Of a DNA stretch of 64,000 nucleotides, positions 26,801 to 34,249 are shown piece after piece. The stretch comes from Brevibacillus laterosporus DSM 25 (GTDB lineage: Bacteria > Bacillota > Bacilli > Brevibacillales > Brevibacillaceae). The notes under the pieces were generated by a model. It was given only the letters and a program-made list of their open reading frames with translations, was not told where the DNA came from and ran no database searches. The stretch covers positions 1,671,001 to 1,735,000 of the forward strand of contig NZ_CP017705.1 in the NCBI RefSeq assembly GCF_002706795.1. Direction: 5' to 3'. A program made the position numbers and the translations under genes. The first letter of the stretch is position 1. Every line of letters begins with the position of its first letter.

Positions 26801-27954
26801 TCCTCTTCTTCACTTCGCTTGATTCGATCCTCCACCTGGCGTTGTTGTCCTTTATTCTTCTCCATGGCTTCGGCCTTATCTCGCAGTTTGTTCTCTGATT
26901 CCTGCAGGGCATCCTTTACCTTACCTAACTCTTCCTCCAGTGTAAAGAGGGGGTGATCTTGCAGGGAGACGATTTTTCTCTGGAGGGTCTCTTTGATATT
27001 GGATTGTTCCGTCCATTGCCGCTCTAGATTTGTTTTGGTTACCAATGCCGCAGCTTCGGCGGTTTTATAATCCTTCATGCGCTTCATAGATTCATTAAAC
27101 CGCTTCTCGCTGGATACGAGATATCTCGCCTTTTCATATAGAGAGAGCTGGTTGTATGTATCGTACGCGTCCGCCAACATCGTAAGGAAACCGAGTTCCC
27201 GGCCAAAACGAGTCTTCTTTTCTTGCAGGCTATCCATGCTCTCCAACGCCGAGGAGAGCGGGGCCAATTCATATTGCGACAATTCTGGAAGAGCATCGGA
27301 GAGAACGTTGGACACCTCGCTCGCTTTCACAGCATTGGAGAGCTTCGGACTTCGGAGCTGGAGCAGCACGCCGATCAGTTCTTTGAATTCCTGCGTGGTT
27401 TTAAACCGATAGATTTCTTGATTCACGATCTCCACGTAACGCTGCTGGCTATCGGTAACTTCTCCGTCCCCGCCAATGCGGTCTGCCAAGTCCCCCCTGG
27501 TAAGAGGAAACTTTTTGGCTTCCCCGCTTACAATCTTTTCTTCATACAACTGAATGTCATACCCAATGCGCTTGTTGCGGAGAATGAAATACCACGTGCG
27601 CATGGTGTTGTCGCTTTCCCGCCGTTTTCCATTCAAGCCGATGCCAACGGTTACAAAGGTGTTTCCTTTACGGTACTCTATGTAGAGATATCCTGTGCCT
27701 TCGTCGCGCTTTGATACATGCTTATTGCCGAGCAAAAGATCGATCATCCGCCGATCTTGCGAGCCGAATGGGTCAAGGCGCGACGGTCGCTTATCGCCGT
27801 CGAGCAAAAATGGCACTGCCATGGTAGTGGATACCGATTTACCAGAGCCGTTGGCACCGCGGACAAAAAGGCGCCCATTGCTAAACTCAAAAACCGTATC
27901 ACCGTGATACCAGAAATTTATTAGACCGAAGCGATTCAAATGAAACGTGCTCAT
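23851..27954 (-). CDS. jetC: Wadjet JetC: SMC-like ATPase (TIGR02680)
   Basis: 1367-aa SMC-family motor. Walker A is at residues 33-40 (GANGSGKS), a long double coiled coil with a central hinge-like region follows, and the C-terminal head has the signature LSGGEKAMSIYSPLF and Walker B IISLDEAFAGID. Length and pattern fit TIGR02680, the JetC of the DUF2397/DUF2398/DUF2399 Wadjet lineage. It extrudes DNA loops together with JetA and JetB and presents small circles to JetD. GGAGGTGATAGGCG precedes the ATG. The gene is intact and has a GC content above that of the chromosome around it. Confidence 0.93.
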   Translation of the reverse strand: MSTFHLNRFGLINFWYHGDTVFEFSNGRLFVRGANGSGKSVSTTMAVPFLLDGDKRPSRLDPFGSQDRRMIDLLLGNKHVSKRDEGTGYLYIEYRKGNTFVTVGIGLNGKRRESDNTMRTWYFILRNKRIGYDIQLYEEKIVSGEAKKFPLTRGDLADRIGGDGEVTDSQQRYVEIVNQEIYRFKTTQEFKELIGVLLQLRSPKLSNAVKASEVSNVLSDALPELSQYELAPLSSALESMDSLQEKKTRFGRELGFLTMLADAYDTYNQLSLYEKARYLVSSEKRFNESMKRMKDYKTAEAAALVTKTNLERQWTEQSNIKETLQRKIVSLQDHPLFTLEEELGKVKDALQESENKLRDKAEAMEKNKGQQRQVEDRIKRSEEEEYKAAKSREDALSEMESLADEAYFLPHTALSQHFESSLESFSDAGFKNWQETLQGHHGKVQDIASQLRSLQSRLEHEDRMQRHVAVEEEREEGIEAEIRALEKEIAECAASVEHAVIEWAEGAQQLQVQPTEFLEAKEILQGVGDLLDDSSPAAVTDWLNVLYNKRLGALQEERANLTASIGLLQKQIEETETKVEELSAQTEIEPDLTASEVVEMERLRAQNIRAAYFYETVEFMENIEPSVKEAIEGAITRAGFLTALVVHESDRSMVAASMTVVQTGSYKEENLLTYMRSTPINGLSEADIRAVLQTISIVPHEEGYVLETGEFRSGMVGGLAPRYEDAYIGKSAREQIQARRLKELQKLCEELIHKKDNLESKRFSVEKQQSLLHMERDMFPSLEGLKDSLACHENKTRERVAQLSLLERLQNDLRVYRNETQVARNALHYVAQELELPLTHASYQQALGDIARYKEMLAELRVAHTAWLAEIKSLSDLTAEKERLVDYYEFLTDEKTDLERSIARNKSLEAMYLERIEDLGDTDVKQEIEEARKAAQAADQLLEDYRKQITEAEINIRTLAENHEKEQPQMEERLRLLNAWTKLYQEELSLGFVCPPQSASQVVKALEETCKALSSDVVLSALKDAEGHAQRELADYNLKQSRRTIQLEIQAKDKEAPSWQILEQHCSRQFLVFLPQHVESTPREVHRDVDDQLKLISQHIQEEEQKLFEKVLIDVVGTAIHEKVRAAKRWEQDANVMLQRVTGTIQMRLEWVPLTSKEEDQISTTELLSYLSKESIYLTPSQKEKVRLHFMSKINEARKKCKDDASFSMFEEMKNALDYRRWFRFDMFITRKGIPEERFTNKVFGELSGGEKAMSIYSPLFAAIAAKYSYAAPDAPRIISLDEAFAGIDSENIAQMFQLVHDFEFDYIMNSQVLWGCYETVDELSIAQILRSVDSPVLAVARYYWDGKEKHHLSLEQSIEEHSRNAG

Positions 27955-27970
27955 CGCCTATCACCTCCGT

Positions 27971-29122
27971 TTATATAGATTGAGATACGTATTCCCCTGT
28001 AACGCGGCCCGCAGCGGAATAAAATACAACCTGCTTGTCCGTAAGCGCATCCGCCATATGAAAGTAAGACATATACTCCATAACTTCTCTCCAAATGACG
28101 GTGACAGGCCGTTCCGTAAACGATTTGGTCCACCCATGGCTATGCAGATCTTTGATCTCTTGAAACCATTTGATCGCCTCATATTCCGAACATAGAACAC
28201 GGCCGTTATGGTCAAGAGCTACTTCTTGGCTGTTTACCTTATCCCAAATGAGGGTTGCATATTGCACGGCTGCATTTGAAATCTGATCATCTTTGGGATA
28301 ATAGTCACCGTAACGGTTTTCTGCATGGGTGAGCATCGTCGTGCGATGGTACCGTTCGAGTTGCCAATATTCAAACGGTCCTGAAATCATTTCGTTCAGT
28401 CTCTCTAGCTCTTCCCTCTCTTCCAGAAGCTTGACTTCCTCTGCTGACAGTTCGTCATCATATACGGCCGATTCTAAAAAGAATCTGCGCAGGAGCCGTT
28501 GTCTCGGGGTTGTGCCATTGGCAATCTCTTTCGCAATGTACTCTTCCAACTGACTACGATTTTGGATTTTGCTGAGATCAAAGAAGTAAAGCGGTGCGAA
28601 GTGACGAAAATAAGGCGTGGTCTGAAACAAAACATCATACCTTTCATCGTCTCGAAACCCGTCGATGTCACGGTCCACGACATAGACGAGCCTCAATTCC
28701 ACGCAATGCTGCAGAACATCTGCAAAGGCCCTACGGTGCGAACGTTCCTCCCAGGCGAAAGGAACGGCTTCTTCAGGATAATACATACGGATGGCATCAC
28801 AAGCGTTATGCAGCGTAAACTGCTTGTCTTCCCCGTTGTCTTCCAAGAAAGCAAGGAAGCAGCAAAAAAACAAATAGTGGAGCGACGTCGTAAAGTCGCC
28901 AATGCCCATAAACGGCTTTGTCGAGACGGGAATTTTCTCTAGTTTGATAAACTCATTACGCAGGAGTAAACGATAACCGAAGTATTCGCGCACCATGTCG
29001 GCAATTTCCGCTTTTCGAGCGAGAATCTGAAAATACAGGTCCGCCTGCGTGTCCCGATGAATCCAGTGGTAATGAAACAGGGCTTCAATGCATTCCTGAA
29101 GCACCAACCGATCTTTACCCAT
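27971..29122 (-). CDS. jetB: Wadjet JetB (DUF2398/TIGR02678)
   Basis: 383-aa protein matching the TIGR02678 (DUF2398) family, the KITE-like partner of the Wadjet SMC complex. Typical stretches are ALFHYHWIHRDTQADLY near the start and RRFFLESAVYDDELSAEE in the middle. I start it at the ATG at 29122, seven bases after GGAGGAAC; this start overlaps the jetA stop by eight bases (ATGGGTAA), a sign of coupled translation. A longer frame to 29155 would lie within jetA without a ribosome site. jetC follows 17 bases downstream. Confidence 0.9.
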   Translation of the reverse strand: MGKDRLVLQECIEALFHYHWIHRDTQADLYFQILARKAEIADMVREYFGYRLLLRNEFIKLEKIPVSTKPFMGIGDFTTSLHYLFFCCFLAFLEDNGEDKQFTLHNACDAIRMYYPEEAVPFAWEERSHRRAFADVLQHCVELRLVYVVDRDIDGFRDDERYDVLFQTTPYFRHFAPLYFFDLSKIQNRSQLEEYIAKEIANGTTPRQRLLRRFFLESAVYDDELSAEEVKLLEEREELERLNEMISGPFEYWQLERYHRTTMLTHAENRYGDYYPKDDQISNAAVQYATLIWDKVNSQEVALDHNGRVLCSEYEAIKWFQEIKDLHSHGWTKSFTERPVTVIWREVMEYMSYFHMADALTDKQVVFYSAAGRVTGEYVSQSI

Positions 29123-30617
29123 GCTGTTCCTCCATAAACACGAATTCGTAATCATTCATCGTCAGTGTACCATCAGTGGAACGCAGGCGAATACGCTTGC
29201 TGGAACGTAACCTAAGATAAAATCGGCGCCCGTCTTCCGTTCGGCTTTTTAAGCCTTTTGTAATCATGGCTTGTCCCAACAACTCAAGTAGCAGATCTCG
29301 CACTTCGGGATACACGACACCGATCTCATCCAGCGTAATTTTTCCGTCCTTGATCAGGCTGTTGAATTGCTCTTGCACCATCCGCGTTTTCTCCAGATGT
29401 TCCTGAACCAGAGACATCTGTGCTAAGGGATCTTCGTATACAGGCAGTTTGGTGCGTCCGTTGCGGTTCCCAGGCGTCTTTTTGTTGAGCGGCTGTTCGA
29501 ATGGAACACATTCCCACACGTGCTTAGTGTTATCATCCTCAGATTTACGTGGGACTAAGAAATGTTTTGTGGTGGAAACGCCAAACATCGCGCCAGCAAT
29601 AACATGACAGTCCCGCAAGTCCGAAGTGTTCGCAAAAATACGGGCCAGCTCCAAATAGTCATTCTTGCGGCTTTTAAAGTAGTTGAATTTATCGCTGATC
29701 TGATCTGCAATCCGTACAATTTTTTGGATGGTGCCGCGGGTTTGCTCGATGAGAAATCGGGAACTCGCTTTGCGGCCATTGATCTCCACGAACCACCCTT
29801 TAAAACCGAGCCATTCTGCCCTTCTTCGCTCGGAGGCAAGCTCCACCTCAAACTTATCATCAATCTGCTGCTCCGCTTCGTAAGAAACAATCGCGGAAAT
29901 AATGTGCCCGATCTCACTTTCATCGATGAACCCGAGGCGCTCCTCGATCAAATCTTTCTTCTCCATAATGCCGACCACGAAGTCGCTTAACAGACATACA
30001 AATTTTTCTTTGTACGGCAAAAATGACTCCGTGCGGATCAGGCGTTCATATGGTTCGCTGTTTACGTGTGACAAAAAGTCGGCGGTACCGTTGCGAAGGG
30101 CTTCAAATCGGGACATGAGGTCCCGCCAGATGTTGCGGATATCGCCCAACGTCCCATTGTCCGAAGGTCTCCACCTGCGAAGTTTGGTCAGGTCCTCTAA
30201 AATATGGTCCGCCAAAACGCGCTCGAACGATCCACCGCGGATCGCCTGCAGATTATGCTGCATCTCCTCAAGCGTACGTTCGAGTGAAATGGTATATTGC
30301 GTGACCTCATAATAATTCTTGCGTTTATAAAAATCCTCGATGCGTTGTGCATGGGATTCGTCTTGATGGACGATCAGGTTGTTCCATTTCACGAGCGCCT
30401 TGAGGTCTTCTTCCAATTCTTTCTCGGAGTAATCCTTAAAGTGAGAGCCAAACTGCTCTGACGTTACTAATTCTTGATACACATCATCCAGGAACATATA
30501 AGAGTTGTATTCCTGACGGTACTTCTGATAGAAAACGTAGCAGATTGGACGGTATCTTTCTGCTTTAGGAACAACAAGATATGTCGCCTCTTTTACGGAA
30601 TTTAATAGAAGGCTCAT
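29115..30617 (-). CDS. jetA: Wadjet JetA: kleisin-like subunit (DUF2397/TIGR02677)
   Basis: 500 aa, first gene of the operon, in the TIGR02677 (DUF2397) family. Marks include RPICYVFYQKYRQEYNSYMF and VYQELV at the N-terminus and a C-terminal winged-helix-like region. JetA is the kleisin that closes the SMC ring. AAAGGAGATTGCCG precedes the ATG at 30617. The four genes jetA-jetB-jetC-jetD are in the usual order and overlap or nearly touch, so they should form one transcript from a promoter in 30618-30925. Confidence 0.9.
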   Translation of the reverse strand: MSLLLNSVKEATYLVVPKAERYRPICYVFYQKYRQEYNSYMFLDDVYQELVTSEQFGSHFKDYSEKELEEDLKALVKWNNLIVHQDESHAQRIEDFYKRKNYYEVTQYTISLERTLEEMQHNLQAIRGGSFERVLADHILEDLTKLRRWRPSDNGTLGDIRNIWRDLMSRFEALRNGTADFLSHVNSEPYERLIRTESFLPYKEKFVCLLSDFVVGIMEKKDLIEERLGFIDESEIGHIISAIVSYEAEQQIDDKFEVELASERRRAEWLGFKGWFVEINGRKASSRFLIEQTRGTIQKIVRIADQISDKFNYFKSRKNDYLELARIFANTSDLRDCHVIAGAMFGVSTTKHFLVPRKSEDDNTKHVWECVPFEQPLNKKTPGNRNGRTKLPVYEDPLAQMSLVQEHLEKTRMVQEQFNSLIKDGKITLDEIGVVYPEVRDLLLELLGQAMITKGLKSRTEDGRRFYLRLRSSKRIRLRSTDGTLTMNDYEFVFMEEQHG

Positions 30618-30925
30618 TCGGCAATCTCCTTTCTAAGACTGATATGTATGTATCTACTCTGGAATCTTAGGATCAGAAACATTTTCGCCACTTCAAAAAA
30701 CACCAAACCACTTCAGCTTTATTAATAGCCCATAGAGACAGATATTTGTCATGGAATGTATATTCTTATGATTTTTTATTGTTAAGTAAAGCAGTCACAA
30801 CTGATACGCTAATGAGGGCGATACAGTAGCAGGCCGGATAATTCAAATTGCAACATTCTGAGAGCCCCTTCAATTGATATCAAACTTTTCCGACAACAAT
30901 TTAATGGTGGTTAGGATATTTCTAG
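30618..30925. other. Gap upstream of the Wadjet operon
   Basis: No gene is seen in these 300 bases. The promoter of jetABCD must lie here unless transcription comes from the IS element. The last 15-20 bases (near 30908-30925) may hold the first codons of the serine recombinase (VRI..) cut off by IS copy 2. Confidence 0.45.
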
Positions 30926-31751
30926 GGTGTGTTTTCAAAGCCTAAGCCAACCAAATCATAGCCGAGGCGAGCTTTAAGAAAGTGACAAAGGTACGAGGCA
31001 ATTTATCGTACCGGGTCGTCAGTCGGCGATTATGCTTCAGCTTGTTGAACAAGCACTCGACCAAGTGACGCTCTTTGAACAGCCGCCCATCGGTTAGACG
31101 TTGGACGGTGCGATGCTTGCAACTGGGAATGACCACATGCGCCTACTTCTCTTCCAGCAGTGCGAAGATCTTGTTTGTGTCATACCCGTAGTCTGCCATA
31201 ACGTTCTTGCCTTCGACATCCATCTTTTACAGGATCTCATAGCCCGTTACGCAGTCGTTCACGTTGCCGGTGTTCCTTCCTATTTCAACGGGTAGCCGAG
31301 TGCGTCCACGACCGCGTGGACTTTGGAGGCTAAGCCTCCCAGTGAAATTCCGATCGCTTGGAATTGCTGCCTCTTTTTGCTTTGGCCCCGTGCTGGTGAA
31401 CCCGGATGATGGAGGCATCGATCATGAAGCTTTCGGCATCCGGTTCAGCGTCCCGTACTTCGAGCCGGTCGAGCAGGCCCGCTTGTTCCCAGCGGCGGAA
31501 CCGCATATACACGGAATGCCACGCTCCATAATAGTCGGGCAGATCCCGCAATGCTGCTTCCGAGCGGACCACACAAAGTATCGCATTCAGCATCTGGCGA
31601 TTGTCCTTCGCCGGACGTCTGCCTTGTGCCTTCCGCTCAGGTGGCAAGAGGTCTTTAAGCTTTTCCCATTGGTCGGCGCGTAGTTCGTATCGTCTTCCCA
31701 TATGAAAAGTTTACCAAATTTTAAGACGCATTCAAAGTCTGAAAACACGCC
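30926..31751 (-). mobile_element. IS5-family element (copy 2), 826 bp, decayed
   Basis: Ends are GGTGTGTTTTCA on the left and the complement of GGCGTGTTTTCA on the right, flanked by the 4-base direct repeat CTAG at 30922-30925 and 31752-31755. The transposase starts at 31701 (MGRRYELRADQWEKLKDLLP) and is broken into at least three frames; a piece at the far end (KERHLVECLFNKLKHNRRLT) is the C-terminal catalytic region. Related to, but clearly different from, copy 1 at 21785-22428 and in the same direction. It sits in the serine recombinase gene. Confidence 0.88.
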
Positions 31752-31753
31752 CT

Positions 31754-33128
31754 AGCGACAACCAGCGAGACGAATCAATCGATGCTCAAAATCGAGCCAT
31801 TGAGGAGTATGCCAAACTAAACAACTTCGAAATCGTAAAGGTCTACGCAGATCGAGCCAAAAGTGCTACATCGGACAAGCAACCTGAATTTCAAAAAATG
31901 ATTCATGATAGCGCACTCAACCTGTTTGAATACGTAATCGTCCACAAGCTAGACCGCTTCAGACGCGACAGGTACGACAATAGCCACTATAAAAGAAAAC
32001 TAAGACAGAATGGCGTACGAGTTCTGAGTGTGACAGAAAACCTGGATGACTCACCTGAGAGTATTATGCTTGAATCTGTTATCGAAGGAATGGCGGCATA
32101 CTGCAGCAAAAACCTAACCCGAGAAGTGATGAAAGGCATAAAAGAAAATGCCTTTCAATACAAGCATACAGGCGGTCTCTCTCCCCTCGGTTACGACGTC
32201 GATCCAGTCTCCAAACAGTACGTCATTAGCGAGACAGAAGCTGCTCAAGTTAAAATGATCTTTTCTATGTAACTGGATGGGTACGGGTACAACAAAATCA
32301 TCGATGCACCAACGCCAAAGGCTACAAAATAAAGCTGGGAAAACCTTTCGGCAAGCGTAATGGACATGCCATAAAAGACGATGAGGATGTGGTCCTCGTC
32401 CCAGACGGAATGCCAGCCCTCATCTCCCCCGAAGATTACCAGAAAGTCTTTGAAAAAATGAAAGGCAACAAGCGTTCTCCAGCAGCGTACGAGGCAACAG
32501 AAACCTATCTCCTCAGCGGCCTGATCGTCTGCGGCGAATGCCTTGAGAAACACGATCACGAGTTCGCTATGATGGACAACTCCCACCCCATCGACAGAAA
32601 CAAAATGACGTACGTGACATACCGGAGTGGCAATCGAGACAGCAAAAAGAAATGTGACAACAAGGAATTGCGAAGAGAGCACATCGAAAACTTCGTGATT
32701 TCCGAACTACACGCCCAGATTTTCAATGACGATGTGATCCCCCATCTAGTCGAGCAGTTGAACGAGCATTAGAACTCGCTGAATACTGAGCGGCAGGAAG
32801 ATCTGTCGGTACTAAAAGCCAAACTCCAGGAAGTCAACAAACAGCTCGACAACATCGTTTCGGCAGTTGCCCAAGGCTTCACTCAAGCGACGTTCATGGA
32901 AAAAATGACGGAACTAGAGGAGCAGAGAAACCATCTGGAGTTTAACATCAAAGAACTCGATCTGAATAACAAAAAAACAGTCATCACGGAGGACATCCTG
33001 CGGCAACTGTTTGGCATGTTCAAGACTTATGTAACTGAGAAAACATTCCTGAAATCAAGAAATTCATCGGTAGTTATGTCGAAAAGGTGATAGATATTAT
33101 CTTCATGACCAAATTGTGGATTTGTTAG
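31754..33128 (+). pseudogene. Large serine recombinase (integrase), decayed
   Basis: Pieces in order: the resolvase N-terminal domain (SSDNQRDESIDAQNRAIEEY, YVIVHKLDRFRRDRYDNS, SPESIMLESVIEGMAAYCSK), the recombinase domain (GGLSPLGYDVD), a zinc ribbon (LLSGLIVCGECLEKHDHEF, later CDNK) and a coiled-coil tail. A stop at 32269-32271, a frameshift near 32310, a stop at 32770-32772 and a frameshift near 33045 inactivate it. The true C-terminal frame (PEIKKFIGSYVEKVIDII) ends in TAG at 33126-33128, inside the direct repeat at the end of ssrA. The 5' end is cut by IS copy 2. It is the likely integrase of the island. Confidence 0.85.
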
Positions 33129-33137
33129 GTGGAGGCG
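33112..33137 (+). repeat. Right copy of the ssrA-end direct repeat (attR candidate)
   Basis: Matches 19327-19352 at 23 of 26 positions. It covers the 3' end of the tmRNA gene and the last codons of the recombinase frame. Confidence 0.65.
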
Positions 33138-33481
33138 GGGGGATTCGAACCCCCGTCCGAAAACAGCGATACATGAGCATCTCCGAGCGCAGTCACTCAT
33201 TTAGATTTCGGTAGTGGATTCGCGGAGTGACGCGCTGACCCGCTACCTAGTCTGATTGATCTTCTTCCATCGGCTCCAGACGGAAGCCTCAGGCGTATCC
33301 CACTAAGAGTGAGTGCTAGTCACGCCACATGGGCGATGGAGTGGTAGCACCTAGCTGAGATTAGGCAGCTAGAGAAAGTTGTTTGTTGCCAGTTAATGGC
33401 TTTCCGCGTTGTTGACGAGGTCCGCAGCCCCCCGGCTCGCTTCTCATGCTCTACCATCCCCGTCGAATCCAAAACGCCCCC
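33128..33481 (-). ncRNA. ssrA: Transfer-messenger RNA
   Basis: tmRNA of about 354 bases. The 5' end GGGGGCGTTTTGGATTCGAC pairs with the 3' acceptor strand CGCCTCC, and the T-arm GGGTTCGAATCCC is present. The tag frame reads GKPLTGNKQLSLAA and then TAA, ending in the LAA degron expected for bacilli. The encoded 3' end is ACC followed by T, so the last A of CCA is not in the DNA; it must be added by the CCA enzyme. The gene is downstream of smpB in the usual order and its 3' end is the border of the accessory island. Confidence 0.93.
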
Positions 33482-33670
33482 AGGATAGAAAGAGCAAAGA
33501 AAACTTATTCAGTTTTTCTTTACTACACAGCCTCATATAAATAAATGGCTTGTAACGATGTCTCGAATCGTTCATCGTTGTACACCTATACTACCACAGC
33601 TTACGTGAAAATCTCAATGTGGGTTACTGGCAGAGTTGGAAGAACTGCCGCCTGAAACCGTTCTTTTCCT

Positions 33671-34144
33671 CTAAACCTTCTGACGGTCTCTAAGCGCTCT
33701 CGCAACCTCGCGTTGGGCATCCTTTTTCTTCAGATCCTCACGCTTGTCATAATTCTTTTTACCACGGACAACAGCAAGCTCAAGCTTTGCCCAGCCGTTC
33801 TTTAGATAAATGCTAAGTGGAACAAGGGAATATCCCTGTTCACGAATCAAGCTGTTTAATTTCAGAATCTCCAAACGCTTCATCAACAAACGACGATTGC
33901 GTTCAGGTTCATGATTAAATCGGTTGCCTTGTTCGTAAGGGCTAATATGCACGTTATACAAGATAAGCTCCCCATTAACAATACGAGCAAAACTATCCTT
34001 TAGCTGCACTCGTCCGCCTCGAATCGACTTGATTTCCGTACCGGTTAGCTCGATACCTGCCTCCATCACTTCTTCAATGTGATAATCATGTCTGGCTTTT
34101 TTGTTTTGGGCTACAGTTTTTGTTCCTTTTTTAGAAACGGTCAC
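33671..34144 (-). CDS. smpB: SsrA-binding protein SmpB
   Basis: 157-aa partner of tmRNA in rescue of stalled ribosomes. Clear family blocks are [38 protein letters not shown] and the lysine-rich tail [19 protein letters not shown]. The GTG at 34144 is taken as start because GAGGTGATT lies before it and the length then fits; a GTG at 34153 would sit on that site. It lies between rnr and ssrA, the usual Bacillales order. Confidence 0.96.
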   Translation of the reverse strand: MTVSKKGTKTVAQNKKARHDYHIEEVMEAGIELTGTEIKSIRGGRVQLKDSFARIVNGELILYNVHISPYEQGNRFNHEPERNRRLLMKRLEILKLNSLIREQGYSLVPLSIYLKNGWAKLELAVVRGKKNYDKREDLKKKDAQREVARALRDRQKV

Positions 34145-34200
34145 GGAAATCACCTCATCTGAGCAAGAGTAGTACCTCTAATTTTAACAAAAATAAGACA

Positions 34201-34232
34201 AGAAGGCAATGGCTTTGAACTCCATTGCCTTC
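34201..34232 (-). terminator. Hairpin after rnr
   Basis: GAAGGCAATGG/CCATTGCCTTC stem after the rnr stop, followed on the minus strand by CTTGTCTTATTTTT. It is probably a partial terminator between rnr and smpB. Confidence 0.7.
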
Positions 34233-34249
34233 CTACGACTCTTCCTCAT

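Noticed and set aside
27223..27714. 163-codon plus-strand frame inside jetC
   Set aside because: GC-rich coding sequence on the other strand keeps antisense frames open; no ribosome site and no recognisable protein.
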